From: Crateriforma spongiae
GTDB taxonomy: Bacteria > Planctomycetota > Planctomycetia > Pirellulales > Pirellulaceae
Assembly (NCBI RefSeq): GCF_012290005.1
Contig: NZ_JAAXMS010000003.1
Location: forward strand, 186,001-250,000
Reading direction: 5' to 3'
Length of the DNA stretch: 64,000 bases
The notes under the pieces were generated by a model that saw nothing but the letters and a program-made list of their open reading frames with translations, searched no databases and was not told where the DNA came from. A program made the position numbers and the translations under genes. This document shows positions 36,220-45,824 of the stretch, piece after piece; the first letter of the stretch is position 1, and every line of letters begins with the position of its first letter.

Positions 36220-37815
36220 CTACCAGATGTATTCGGTACCGAACGAGAAGCCCTGGACGACCACCGAACCGATATCCACGCCGGGGTCCACGCCGCTGGC
36301 GATGGGCGTGACGGCGAAGTTCTGCAGGTAGTCGCCGTCCAGCGATGCCCGGCCGACGTCATCGATCGCGATCAAGTAGTAAGCCGACCGGAAGGACCAA
36401 CTGTGGCTGAATCGATAGACCAACTTGGTCTGGAATTCGTACGCCAGGGTGCCCTTGTCGACGCTGCGAGCGAACGATTGGGTGCCCGCACCACCGTTGT
36501 TCAGCGAATTGGAGCTGACAGTCAGTTGCGAATCGATGTCGTTCTTCATCCAGGCAAACTTGTTTTCGATGCCCAGGCTGATGCCCGGCATGACCATCCA
36601 CCACAGGTCGCCGCCGATTTGAGCTCCGAACAGGTTGTTCTTCACGGCGTCGCTGCCGTTGAAGAAGTCGTTGGGCGACGCGGTCGCGTTCAGCGTGTTG
36701 ATGCCCAGACCGTTGTCGTATCGCAGGTAGCGAAGCCCGAACAGCCACGATCCTTGGAAGCGACAGTAGGGTCCGACGGTGCGACGACGGTAGTTGAATT
36801 CACCGCTGTGGAAATCGCCCCACGACGAAGCCGCCTGCATGGTCGATCGGTCGACATCGTCCAGACCGCCCGGCGGGTCGGTGCCGAAATCGGTGATGTA
36901 GCTGTACAAGTCGGTCCCGTTGACCTGTGCGTAGCTGCCCCATTCTTGGCCGCCCATGTAGGTCAGTTCCAGGTTACCGCCGGGACCAAAGATCCAGGCA
37001 CCGCTGATGCGAATGCCGGCTTCCAGGTCGCCACCATCCAGGTCGTCGGTGGTCAATACGGCGGGTCCGCCCAGGCCGGCACCTTGCCGCGTGATCACGC
37101 CGCCGTTGCCAAGCCCGCTGGTGTTGCGTCCCAAGAACAGGGCTTCGACCGACACGTCGTACCAGCGTTGTGAACAGCAACCGCCGTCGGTGTAGGGCGC
37201 CATCCAAGCCACGACCGCGGCCGGATTGAATGTTCCCAAGTGGTACCGAAGGGCGTCCCAAGTGCTGGTGTTGCAGCGGGGGATATTGCCCATCAAGCCG
37301 CCCGGTCCGCATGCCCCGCCGCCGCAGGCACCACAGCCCGCACCGCCGCACATGCCACAGCCGCCGCCCATCGGGCCGCAACCCATGGGGCCACACCCCA
37401 TGCCGCCGCCACAGGCACCGCAACCGCCGCCGCCGCACATGCCACAGCCCATCATCGGGCCGCCGGCACAGCTTTGGCATCCCATGGAATCACAGGAATC
37501 GCAGCCGGAGTTCAACCAGCCGGGGCCGCCCTGCAGCAGTCCGACTTGGCGGACACCCGCTGGGCCCATCGGTTGCATGCCTCCCGCCGTCATGACACCG
37601 CTGGGAGCACCAGGGGCCATCATCAAGCCGGCCGGGCTGGCGAATCCGCTGCCCAAGAAGTCCACTTCGGATGACGGGTCGGACGGATGTGACGCCGTTG
37701 CGGTGCTAAAGCAAGCCACGGCGATGACCGCCATGATCCCGCCGCCCAACCAACGACGAATCCGTTTCGGCTTCGCCACTCTGTTTAATCGTTTCTGTTG
37801 AGTCATTCGTTGCAT
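36220..37815 (-). CDS. BBP7-type outer-membrane protein with Cys/Gly/Met-rich N-terminus
   Basis: A 531-residue planctomycete outer-membrane beta-barrel protein. The ATG at 37815 starts a basic segment and the hydrophobic GGGIMAVIAVACFSTATA; the next ATG (37806) is also possible. The region after it is strikingly Cys- and Gly-rich: about 15 Cys in 70 residues, in repeated units like GCGMCGGGGCGACGGG. The rest matches the BBP7 pattern: YDVSVEALFLGRNTSG at the beginning, LELTYMGGQEWG, PYCRFQGSWLFGLRYLRYDN, and a final FSFGTEYIW, with amphipathic strands ending in an aromatic residue. Barrels of this type sit in the outer membrane. The frame opens further upstream (37941) without support. Role unknown. 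Confidence 0.88.
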   Translation of the reverse strand: MQRMTQQKRLNRVAKPKRIRRWLGGGIMAVIAVACFSTATASHPSDPSSEVDFLGSGFASPAGLMMAPGAPSGVMTAGGMQPMGPAGVRQVGLLQGGPGWLNSGCDSCDSMGCQSCAGGPMMGCGMCGGGGCGACGGGMGCGPMGCGPMGGGCGMCGGAGCGACGGGACGPGGLMGNIPRCNTSTWDALRYHLGTFNPAAVVAWMAPYTDGGCCSQRWYDVSVEALFLGRNTSGLGNGGVITRQGAGLGGPAVLTTDDLDGGDLEAGIRISGAWIFGPGGNLELTYMGGQEWGSYAQVNGTDLYSYITDFGTDPPGGLDDVDRSTMQAASSWGDFHSGEFNYRRRTVGPYCRFQGSWLFGLRYLRYDNGLGINTLNATASPNDFFNGSDAVKNNLFGAQIGGDLWWMVMPGISLGIENKFAWMKNDIDSQLTVSSNSLNNGGAGTQSFARSVDKGTLAYEFQTKLVYRFSHSWSFRSAYYLIAIDDVGRASLDGDYLQNFAVTPIASGVDPGVDIGSVVVQGFSFGTEYIW

Positions 37816-38262
37816 CGCAAACGTCTCCGCGGCCACCGCCGCCACAAATGTGCGCCCGGTCACGTCTTCGCCCAGCAGAGAATCACGTCGCAGCATGCAC
37901 CGGCCACGCGGGCGTCGCCGAATCCGTTCAGCGATGCTCACGTGACACAGGTCGTCACGAATGTTTCCCCCCCTTGGCGAAGCCCCCGAAATCCGGAAGG
38001 CTTTTCCATACGACTGACGACAGGGACGCCGGGCACAGACCCACGTCCTGTGGGTGCACGTCGCGGCGGTTGCCGAATAATCGCTTCAGGCGGACTTATC
38101 GGCACGAACTGACCCCGAGATTCGGTTATTCCGCGAGATCCGGGTGGGAAAAGTTTTCCGGTCCTGCCAATCGCTCTTGTCGCCCGCCGTTAAAATCGTT
38201 ACCGCCTGCCGCCGGGGCGAAGTGCGGCTCGTCTGAAATACCGCCTGGAAACAAGCTGCTTG
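37816..38262. other. Divergent intergenic region, 447 bp
   Basis: This lies between the leftward BBP7 gene and the rightward gene at 38263 and must carry both promoters. A C8 run at about 37968 and a few weak inverted repeats are seen, but no gene or RNA is supported. Confidence 0.45.
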
Positions 38263-40029
38263 ATGACCCGTTCAGATCCGCTCCGCCCCGCAAAAAACGG
38301 TGCCCGCGAAACTCTGCGTCAGACCATCGATCGGCTCGGGCCGCCGCCGGCAGCGGTCGCTCAGCGGTGGGTATGCGATCTGGCCGATCGCGACCGATCG
38401 GACCCCGTTTTCACGATTCATCCGCCGGGTAAAGAAGCTTGGGACCACTTGGCGATCGGACGCGACGGCCGGCTGCATGGCTCAGCCGCCCCGGATGGTC
38501 CGACGGACTCACAGCGTCCGCGGGATGCCGCGGATTCCGAATTGTGGTTGCGACAACTCGCCGATTCTTTGGGCGTGGCGGACTCGGCGGTGCATGCGAA
38601 ATCGATCTCGACGGCCGGATCGGCGGAGCGCTCGTCGTCAGACACCAAGACGGCTGGCGATGCTTTTCAGCCTGACGACGACGCGTCGGATGCCAGTGAC
38701 GAAGCTCCGTCCGGTACCGACAACGCCCTGCCCTGGACGGTCACGGAGTCCGGCGACGATACGACCCCGACGGCCGATGTCACGGACGGTGATTCGCCTG
38801 GACGACGGCGAAAATCGTCCGCCGGGATGTGGGGGGCTGCTGCGGCGGCGACGCTGGTGATCGCCGGTGTCGGCTACGTCGCCACACGACCCGCATCGCC
38901 AGCGTCGGATTCCCAAACGCAACCGGCCGATGCCCGGGTTTCGACCGACGCGATCGATTCGACCGACCCTGGGCCGGCCCCGCAGGAATCGATGGAGCTG
39001 GTGGAATCCTTTGACGAACCTGCGGCCGTCCCACGAACCTTGGACTCGGCCGACTTGCCCGTTGACGATGACGACTTGACCGGGCAATTGTTGGCCGGCG
39101 GCCCGATTCCGGGATTGGATCTAACGCCGCCCGTATTGAGCTCCACGCCAGCGACCGAAGGCGACGCCACCGCAGAAACGCCGGATCCGGCTGACACGAT
39201 GGGGCTGAACGATCCACTGTTGACCGGTCCCAACCTGTCGTCCAGCGGCGACGCGTTGCCCGATCCGGGAAACTTGGGGCAAGCGATGGGGGATTCGGTC
39301 GCCGATCCCACGGCATTGCCGCCGGACTGGGATGAAGAATCCGGTGTCGACGGCGGCGATGATATGCCAGACGATCCGCCCGTCGCCGCGACCGGGGGCG
39401 ATGCCGAACCCGTCGATCCGATCGCCGTCGTGCTGGATTCGACCGACCAAACGCATGCCTTTGCCATTTCCACCGCGGATCTGGATCGTGAAACCACGCT
39501 GGAAATCCAAGTGCGAACCCCCGATTCGGTCAACCCGCATTGGGTGATGCCCATCGCGGACGCGTCGCCCCGCCGCTGCCGCGGTGTGGTGGCTTTGTTC
39601 CCCAGCGACGCCGAAGTTCTGCCGGCCGCCGGGTTCGGTTTTCCCGTGCTGGCGGTCAGGCTGGATGTCCGAACCGGCAGCAAGATGAGCGTGCGGACAC
39701 GGTACGCGGTCCGGCTGGGGCCGATGACGCCGTGGCTGGAAGTGACCACCGGCCAGATGGAAGCCTATGCCGCGACGGTGGCCAGCCAAGCGGTGCAGCT
39801 GGACCGGTTTTTGGCCCAGATTGATCGCATCGAAATGTCGTCGCTATCGGGCAGCCAGCGGGCGGAGATCCGGCAACGACGCGACACCGTCAAGCAGGCG
39901 TCGCAGCGGATCAGTGACTTGGGTGACCGCGTTGCCAAGCTGGTCACGCTGGTCCATGACGTCGCCGCCGAAGCGAAGATTGACGTCCGTGTGACGGGCA
40001 GCCAGGGCGAAATCCTGGCGACCGAGTAG
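38263..40029 (+). CDS. Acidic single-pass membrane protein, unknown
   Basis: A 588-residue protein I do not recognise. The first 180 residues are cytoplasmic, acidic and Ser/Asp-rich. A membrane segment follows (MWGAAAAATLVIAGVGYVAT). The outside part is again Asp/Pro-rich until about residue 390, after which a folded domain appears: AVVLDSTDQTHAFAISTADL, TLEIQVRTPDSVNPHWVMP, FPVLAVRLDVRTGSKMSV, and a helical tail with AEIRQRRDTVKQASQRISDL. The architecture is like an anti-sigma or fibre anchor, but no signature motif is found. ATG 38263 is used rather than the adjacent TTG at 38260. The gene converges on the TPR lipoprotein gene with only 30 bp between their stops. Confidence 0.75.
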   Translation: MTRSDPLRPAKNGARETLRQTIDRLGPPPAAVAQRWVCDLADRDRSDPVFTIHPPGKEAWDHLAIGRDGRLHGSAAPDGPTDSQRPRDAADSELWLRQLADSLGVADSAVHAKSISTAGSAERSSSDTKTAGDAFQPDDDASDASDEAPSGTDNALPWTVTESGDDTTPTADVTDGDSPGRRRKSSAGMWGAAAAATLVIAGVGYVATRPASPASDSQTQPADARVSTDAIDSTDPGPAPQESMELVESFDEPAAVPRTLDSADLPVDDDDLTGQLLAGGPIPGLDLTPPVLSSTPATEGDATAETPDPADTMGLNDPLLTGPNLSSSGDALPDPGNLGQAMGDSVADPTALPPDWDEESGVDGGDDMPDDPPVAATGGDAEPVDPIAVVLDSTDQTHAFAISTADLDRETTLEIQVRTPDSVNPHWVMPIADASPRRCRGVVALFPSDAEVLPAAGFGFPVLAVRLDVRTGSKMSVRTRYAVRLGPMTPWLEVTTGQMEAYAATVASQAVQLDRFLAQIDRIEMSSLSGSQRAEIRQRRDTVKQASQRISDLGDRVAKLVTLVHDVAAEAKIDVRVTGSQGEILATE

Positions 40030-40059
40030 CCTGATTTGGACCGACCCAACAGCAGTCGG

Positions 40060-41397
40060 TCAGCTCGGTGGCAAAGCAAATCCGCCTTCGGTCCCACCGG
40101 TGGCGGGCGACGGTTGCGATGCGGCCGGCTGAGCCTGTGTGTTCGCGGCAGGTGCGGCCGGAGTTGGCGGCGTTTGTGCCGGTGCCGCTTGTGCCGGTGC
40201 CGTCTGGGTGGCCGCTGGCTGCGGCGATGGCGTGGTGGCCGAGGCCGGGACCGTCGTCACGCCGTAGGGCGAAATCCGGTACGTGGGCAATTGGCCTGTC
40301 GCGTCGGTTTTGGGCGCGGAAACTGTCTGGGCAGCTGTCGCGGGTGCGCTCGCCGTTGGCGTCGTGGGTGCCGCGGCAATACGCGTTTCCGGATCGCTGG
40401 CTCCCGGCCAAGACGGCTGTCCGGGCTGTCCCGGCTGTGCGGGGGTGTTGCCGGGCGTTGTTCCACGCTGGATCTGGGCCAGCATTTCCTTGGAACGCTC
40501 GACGGCCTTGCGTGTGGACGGGTCGGCCGACTGATCCGCCTCGTACTTCAGCGCCAGATTCAACTGTTGGGTCGCTTGGGGAACCTGCCCCTTGCGATAG
40601 AACAGGTACGCCATGTTGAAGTGGGCCACCGCCGGTTGATTGGCCTCCGCCAACGTCTTCATGGCGGCGGCGGCATCGCCCGATTCAAATTGGACGCTGG
40701 CCAGATTGTTCACGTATCGCGACGTTCCCGGTGCCAAATTCAAAGCTTGTTGCAGCGTTTGGACCGCAGGACCGTGTTGGCCCAACCGGCTAAGGGTCAG
40801 CCCCAAGTCGTTGTACAGACCCGCGTCCTTGGGGTTCTGTTGGATCGCTTGATGGAAGTGTTTGGCCGCTTCGGTGTGGTTGTTTTGCCGGAAATGCAGT
40901 CGGGCAACGCTGGCCAGAGCCGCCGCATCCTTGGGATCGGTTTCCAGGGCTCGGTCGTACGCTTCCATCGCCCGCTGGAAATTTCCGGTCGATTCCCAAA
41001 GTTGACCGTTGGCCACATAGACTTCCGAACTGATGTCGTCCGGCTCGTTGGTCAGGCTAAGCGGATCGTCTTCGGCAATCTTTTCGCCGTTGACTTCGGC
41101 CTGTTTGCGGGTGAACACACCGGTGATCGATTGTCCGGTCTTGCTCAACGCATCCCGTGTAGATGAACTGACCGTCGAAAAGACGTTCTTGTCGTCTTTC
41201 TTGGCAATCGCTTCGCTGCCGTCGAATCCGACCGGCGGTGCACCGGTGGTGTCTTTTCGCGAAAACGGGTTCATCGATGCCAGCGACATGCCGCCGGTCG
41301 AACACCCGGTGCTTGCCACGGTGCCACAAGCCAACAGACAGGCCAGCCACGCACGGCGAACGCCGGTGCTGCGTTTGGTTGCAATAGTCTTCTTCAT
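40060..41397 (-). CDS. TPR-repeat lipoprotein
   Basis: A 445-residue protein. ATG 41397 begins MKKTIATKRSTG and a lipobox at ASTGCSTGG, so it is probably an outer- or inner-membrane lipoprotein. Residues about 105-280 form at least five tetratricopeptide units (GNFQRAMEAYDRALETDPKD, HTEAAKHFHQAIQQNPKDAG, GPAVQTLQQALNLAPGTSRY). The last 150 residues are low-complexity Ala/Pro/Thr/Gln. TPR lipoproteins act as assembly factors or scaffolds; the partner is unknown here. An upstream frame to 41490 exists but the lipobox spacing argues for 41397. It could share a transcript with the gene at 41766, but a strong terminator lies between them. Confidence 0.85.
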   Translation of the reverse strand: MKKTIATKRSTGVRRAWLACLLACGTVASTGCSTGGMSLASMNPFSRKDTTGAPPVGFDGSEAIAKKDDKNVFSTVSSSTRDALSKTGQSITGVFTRKQAEVNGEKIAEDDPLSLTNEPDDISSEVYVANGQLWESTGNFQRAMEAYDRALETDPKDAAALASVARLHFRQNNHTEAAKHFHQAIQQNPKDAGLYNDLGLTLSRLGQHGPAVQTLQQALNLAPGTSRYVNNLASVQFESGDAAAAMKTLAEANQPAVAHFNMAYLFYRKGQVPQATQQLNLALKYEADQSADPSTRKAVERSKEMLAQIQRGTTPGNTPAQPGQPGQPSWPGASDPETRIAAAPTTPTASAPATAAQTVSAPKTDATGQLPTYRISPYGVTTVPASATTPSPQPAATQTAPAQAAPAQTPPTPAAPAANTQAQPAASQPSPATGGTEGGFALPPS

Positions 41398-41765
41398 GCG
41401 AATTCGATTCCCCGGGCGACGCGTCACCGCGAACGCTGCCAATCCTGGATAACGTGGCGCGATTTGTACCGTTGGTAGGAATCGACGCAATCAGAATGAT
41501 TCTTCAGCCTGAACGGGTTCTTTGTGCCAAGACGCGTGAGAAATTTCCTGCGGTTTGATCACGCCGCCTGCGCGTCCACCGCCAGCACGAGTGTTCCGAG
41601 CCGTCACCCGGTGGGGCCGGCCGAGGAAACGCAGCATCGGCGGACGCACCGCGTGAAACATTCACACAAACCAAAAAAAGGCCGCGGCCGCGTTACCAAA
41701 CTTGGGAAACGCGGCCGCGGCCATGTTCGTCAGATCAAGACGTCTTGGTTGAATCCGTCACGCGA
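41398..41765. other. Intergenic region with a strong minus-strand terminator
   Basis: Contains the terminator at 41673-41722 and, left of it, the upstream region of the TPR lipoprotein gene. No other gene is supported in this 368-bp stretch. Confidence 0.5.
41673..41722 (-). terminator. Rho-independent terminator with 15-bp perfect stem
   Basis: GGCCGCGGCCGCGTT at 41680-41694 pairs perfectly with 41708-41722 around a 13-nt loop, and A7 on the plus strand gives a T run on the minus strand. It ends the gene at 41766. Confidence 0.95.
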
Positions 41766-42416
41766 TCACGGGCCGGATGAACCACCACTTGCACCGGAGG
41801 CCGTGGTGATGCCCGATGTTCCCGCCGCGGTCGTCGACGGCAGGACAGGTGCGGGCAAGCGATTGAGCCATTCGCGGTGAATCTTTTCCGCCCAAGGTCC
41901 GGGAGCGGACGGCGGTTCGATGTGCGTCACCATGACTCGTGGCGGTGCACCGTTGAAGTGCAAACGCTCCAACATGTCGTGGACCGAAGTCACGCGGGCT
42001 TGCGTTTCTTGATCGTTTTCGCCCTGCAAGACGTACACCGCGCGGCGTTGTTCAGGGGCCTGGGTGGCGATCCACTTGATCCGTTCGCGTCCGGCGGCCA
42101 ACAACGCACCATCACCCCGCCGGAACAGGTCGTGTCCGATCGTATTGTGGGCCCGCCAACCGTTGTGTTTCATCACCTCAAACGGTGCCATCGTCTGTGC
42201 CGCGTCGACTTCCGTGAACGGTTCAGGCCAGGCACGGTTGCGGGCATACTTGATGTGGAAACTGTGCCAGAAACTGTGCCAGTCCGCCGACGCGGTGGAC
42301 GCACCCAGCACGATCAGCGTCAGCGGCAACAAGACACGCGCTGTTCGGCGGGTCAATCCGATCCGTCCGAATCGTTGCGTCAAGACGGCGGCTTTGGCGG
42401 AGAACTGGGTTTTCAT
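41766..42416 (-). CDS. Exported protein of unknown function
   Basis: A 216-residue protein. ATG 42416 begins a basic N-terminus, then a hydrophobic signal (VLLPLTLIVLGASTASA). The mature part contains WHSFWHSFHIKYARNRAWP, EVMKHNGWRAHNTIGHDLF and a segment VYVLQGENDQETQARV, with no cysteine. His and Trp are frequent in the first mature 30 residues, which could bind metal or a membrane, but no named motif is present. The tail is Ser/Gly/Thr-rich. A strong terminator lies 43 bp downstream. No function is proposed. Confidence 0.7.
   Translation of the reverse strand: MKTQFSAKAAVLTQRFGRIGLTRRTARVLLPLTLIVLGASTASADWHSFWHSFHIKYARNRAWPEPFTEVDAAQTMAPFEVMKHNGWRAHNTIGHDLFRRGDGALLAAGRERIKWIATQAPEQRRAVYVLQGENDQETQARVTSVHDMLERLHFNGAPPRVMVTHIEPPSAPGPWAEKIHREWLNRLPAPVLPSTTAAGTSGITTASGASGGSSGP
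41789..41799 (-). repeat. CTCCGGTGCAA word, exact copy
   Basis: Exact copy (reverse orientation) in the Ser/Gly-rich C-terminal codons of the exported protein gene at 41766. Confidence 0.85.
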
Positions 42417-42596
42417 ACCGCATCGATTCCGTTCGAGGGGTGGGTTGGGTCCAATCACCTACGTTCAAGCAATCGACCGACGCGGGTGGCTACCTTTTCT
42501 AACAATCGAAAATCTGAAACCACGATCCGGGTGCGCGAGTGAAAAGTCGTTCTCAATCGGCACAGTTTCCCAGATGGGGGCATGCAGACGAGGCGT

Positions 42597-42857
42597 TCAC
42601 ATGTCTTCCAGTGGCGTGACGACAATGCGTTGGTCAAAGAATTCGATGACATCACCGATCGACAACTGTTTACGTCGACGTGTTTCCACTTCGCCGTTGA
42701 CCGTAACATCGCCCGATTGGATCAACTGTTTCGCTTCGCCACCGGTGCCGACCAATCCGCTGCGTTTCAGCACGTCGTCCAGCCGAATGATGCTGGATGG
42801 GGACGCCGGTGTGGTTTCGGGCGGATCGGACCGTGGGGTGTCATCAGAATCTGGCAT
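42597..42857 (-). CDS. Small S4-domain RNA-binding protein
   Basis: An 86-residue protein. An unstructured N-terminal tail is followed by an S4-type fold: IRLDDVLKRSGLVGTGGEA, KQLIQSGDVTVNGEVETRRR, KQLSIGDVIEF. It resembles the stand-alone YbcJ / YaaA-type S4 proteins. Its start codon shares one base with the stop of the LRR gene upstream, so translation is probably coupled. It would bind structured RNA; the target is unknown. Confidence 0.85.
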   Translation of the reverse strand: MPDSDDTPRSDPPETTPASPSSIIRLDDVLKRSGLVGTGGEAKQLIQSGDVTVNGEVETRRRKQLSIGDVIEFFDQRIVVTPLEDM

Positions 42858-45643
42858 CAGCTGTCGTCACGATCCGCGGCATCCCGCGCGGGAAACTGGG
42901 ATCGGTCCAAATCGGGCATGGAATATCCGGGCATCGAATCGTCGCGATCATCGGGACGATGCAGCAATCGCAAAAAGTCGTGCGATTCCAATGCGTCGTC
43001 CAGCAGCAGGTCCGGCTTGGCTAGACGCAGTGATTGCAAGGCTTCGGCGGACAAACCGCAACCTCGCAAATTGACCACCCGCAGCGCCGGATACTTCGCC
43101 AATACGTCGATCGCGTTGGACGGCAATTGGCATTCGCTAAGGTCCAGATAATGCAACTCTTCCAGCCCCGCGAAGCTTTCCAATGCCGGTGATCCGATGG
43201 GACGCCCTGCTTCGTCGATCCCGTCCAGATCCAATCCGCTCAATCCTAGGGCTTTCAAACGTCCTAATCGTCCCAGTGCCTGAAGCATTGATTCCGACAG
43301 ATTGGTCTTGGCCAGTCCCAGGGCCTGCAATTGACCGCAAGACAACAAGTTGGGGATCGCGGCGTCGCTGATCGGGCATTCGTCCAGCACCAGCGTGTTC
43401 AACGATGCCGGAACGTCCCACGAATTCAAAAATTCATCGCCCAGCGGACAGCCCGTGATGTCGACCTGACGCAGCAGTTTCATCTGCTTCATGCCGCCGA
43501 ACGAATCCCCCGCGGCTACCGGACGGATGATCGCCAGTCGCTTCATCTGATCGGCTTGCAACACTTCGGACACCGCCGCGTCATCGCAATTGGTGCCGCC
43601 ACTGGCAAACCACTGCAAACCTTTGACACCGGAGATTTCGCATTCGCACTGGTTCGGGATGCCCAGCCCGCCAAGCTCCGGAACGTCTTTGATACGGACT
43701 TCGCGTGACTGGTCGGACAACAACATCGGCGTTCGGAAACGAGGCAGACGCACCAAACCCAAAATCTGTGTCGGCGTGGATTGGAAATCTCCGATGCGGA
43801 TCTCGGCCAAATGCTCGTGATCGGAAAACGCCAGGGCGTTGGCCGCTTCGGGGCTGATCGTCAGTCGGACCAAGCTGGCGAATGCGTGATTGATCCAGGC
43901 AAACGTTTTCGGAGTCAACGGAACATCGGTCAGATTCAACTCTTGTAGCCCGATCATCGATTCCAGTGTTCGCATGCTGGCCAAATCGATTTGGGCGCCG
44001 GTCAAATCCAGTCGCTTGATGTTGACGTTGTAGGTCAGTGGTTCCAACTTGACGTCGTCCAATTTCATGCCCGGCAGCGCGACCTGTTCGGGATCCTTGA
44101 ACTCGGCCAACGATTGCAGCAATTTTTGCCGAACATCACGATCGATCGGCGGAACATCCGCGTCGCGACTCAAGCCCGCTTTGGATCCAAGCAGTACCAG
44201 GTATTTCAAATCCTTGCACTTTTCGATCGTGAAAATCCCGATCGACTTTGCGTCCAAGATCAGCGATTCCAGTCCGTCACAGTCGAACAGCGATGTGTTG
44301 GCGACCCAGGGGGCCAGCGGTCGTGATGGTTTGCCGTCGGATCCGGCGGTCGTGATCTCTGGCGGGCCGCTGGGGCCACGGAATCGGACGATCTGGCCCA
44401 AATCGACGTCATCGACCGCGTACACGCCACGGAAAACGCTTAGATCACGGGCGCTAAAACTGATCCTTTGTCGAGGCGAAACCATGATGGATTCCAACGT
44501 CGGACAGTCCGCCACGGACATCGAAAGCACATCGGGATTGGTGCCACTTTTTCGCCGCAAAAGCGCGATGCGACGCAGGTTACTCCATTCACTGACCTGA
44601 ATGATCTCGCTGCCGTATTCGGGGCACTCCAAAATCAGTTCACGTATGCGGCGACGCAACAATTTGACGTCGCCGATGCCGCCGTAGGTGGTGTCGGTCC
44701 CCAGCAAGCACAGGCGGCTGATGCGTTCGATCTGGCTTAACGGACGCAGCGAATCGTCGCTAACTGGACAGTCGGCCAGATTGATCTGCGAAAGAATTCG
44801 ACAATTCGCCCAAGTTTCCAGCGTCTCCGGTGCAATGCCGTGTTTGCGAACCGAAAGGTCCTGCAGGTAACGCAGCGTCGGCAGCCTTCGAAGCTTGGCC
44901 TCGTCATAGGTGCCACTGAACAATCGCAGCGAACGCAATTCACTTTGCTGCAGAGCCAAGTCCAGCAGGTCGTCATCCGGCTTGGCCAAACTGGCCAGGA
45001 CGATCCGCATTCGGGAACGTGCCAGAAAGTCGGGAGTGATCGGTGCGATGATCTTTGGCAAGAATGCCATCTGGACCACTTGCCCACGCTCTCGCAACTT
45101 CTTGGCGGCCGATTGATCGGACAGATAGTGGGCGTGCAGCACTGCGAAATAGGCAAAGACGGCGATCGCCGCGGCTGCGGTGGCCACGGAATAGGCGGCT
45201 TTGCGTTTCCATCGTTTGGCGCGTCGCAAGTGTTGACGTCGCGGCCAAAAATACAAACCCACGGCGACCATCAGTGCGACGCCCACCAAGAAATCAGCGG
45301 CCAGTTTCAACAGGTTCCATTTGCCGATCGACTGGGCGCCGAACGAGTGACCCGAATAGAACGAGAACGGCCAGCCCGCTTTGGATGGTGGTTCCAGCGT
45401 GCTGACATTGATCGGAAACTCGATGGTCGATGCGTCGTACTGGCCTTCGGTCAACACGGCGACGTGCTGGAACGGCAGATTCAAAATCACCAACAGTGCC
45501 AGCGTGATGGCCAAAGCGATCTCGAAAGCGGCCTTCTGATAGTCGCTAGCCGATGGGTCGAACCGGATCGGGTTCTTCCAGCGGCGCCAACGAAATAGAC
45601 CGGAACTTCGGCTTCTGCGGCGACGTCTGCGTCGACTACTCAT
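42857..45643 (-). CDS. Membrane-anchored leucine-rich repeat protein
   Basis: A 928-residue protein. The very basic N-terminus (RRRRRRRSRSSG) is followed by three membrane segments (AFEIALAITLALLVILNL, FLVGVALMVAVGLYFW, VATAAAAIAVFAYFAVLHA). The remaining 700 residues are many leucine-rich-repeat-like units, with the LxxLxLxxN pattern often seen: LKALGLSGLDLDGIDEAG, LEELHYLDLSECQLPSNA, LRVVNLRGCGLSAEALQS. They are of the eukaryotic-like, cysteine-containing or RI-like type frequent in Planctomycetota. The repeats probably face the periplasm or cytoplasm as a recognition surface; topology is uncertain. It is followed by the S4 gene with a one-base overlap, and preceded by 181 bp without a gene. 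Confidence 0.85.
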   Translation of the reverse strand: MSSRRRRRRRSRSSGLFRWRRWKNPIRFDPSASDYQKAAFEIALAITLALLVILNLPFQHVAVLTEGQYDASTIEFPINVSTLEPPSKAGWPFSFYSGHSFGAQSIGKWNLLKLAADFLVGVALMVAVGLYFWPRRQHLRRAKRWKRKAAYSVATAAAAIAVFAYFAVLHAHYLSDQSAAKKLRERGQVVQMAFLPKIIAPITPDFLARSRMRIVLASLAKPDDDLLDLALQQSELRSLRLFSGTYDEAKLRRLPTLRYLQDLSVRKHGIAPETLETWANCRILSQINLADCPVSDDSLRPLSQIERISRLCLLGTDTTYGGIGDVKLLRRRIRELILECPEYGSEIIQVSEWSNLRRIALLRRKSGTNPDVLSMSVADCPTLESIMVSPRQRISFSARDLSVFRGVYAVDDVDLGQIVRFRGPSGPPEITTAGSDGKPSRPLAPWVANTSLFDCDGLESLILDAKSIGIFTIEKCKDLKYLVLLGSKAGLSRDADVPPIDRDVRQKLLQSLAEFKDPEQVALPGMKLDDVKLEPLTYNVNIKRLDLTGAQIDLASMRTLESMIGLQELNLTDVPLTPKTFAWINHAFASLVRLTISPEAANALAFSDHEHLAEIRIGDFQSTPTQILGLVRLPRFRTPMLLSDQSREVRIKDVPELGGLGIPNQCECEISGVKGLQWFASGGTNCDDAAVSEVLQADQMKRLAIIRPVAAGDSFGGMKQMKLLRQVDITGCPLGDEFLNSWDVPASLNTLVLDECPISDAAIPNLLSCGQLQALGLAKTNLSESMLQALGRLGRLKALGLSGLDLDGIDEAGRPIGSPALESFAGLEELHYLDLSECQLPSNAIDVLAKYPALRVVNLRGCGLSAEALQSLRLAKPDLLLDDALESHDFLRLLHRPDDRDDSMPGYSMPDLDRSQFPARDAADRDDS
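44825..44835 (+). repeat. CTCCGGTGCAA word, exact copy
   Basis: Exact copy inside the LRR gene. Confidence 0.85.
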
Positions 45644-45824
45644 CGCTATTTATTCAAACCCCATTTTCTTGGCTGCAGCGGCCGCGCCCCGTGTCGCTCT
45701 GGCTGCGGATCGTCCGGCAGCTTAATTCATCGCGACTTACCTCAACCGGGGTAGTCGGGGATTGATGGGGGCCTCGCGCGTTCGTTCGTGCGAACTTTCG
45801 GCCTGTGACGATTGTGACGCCGGC

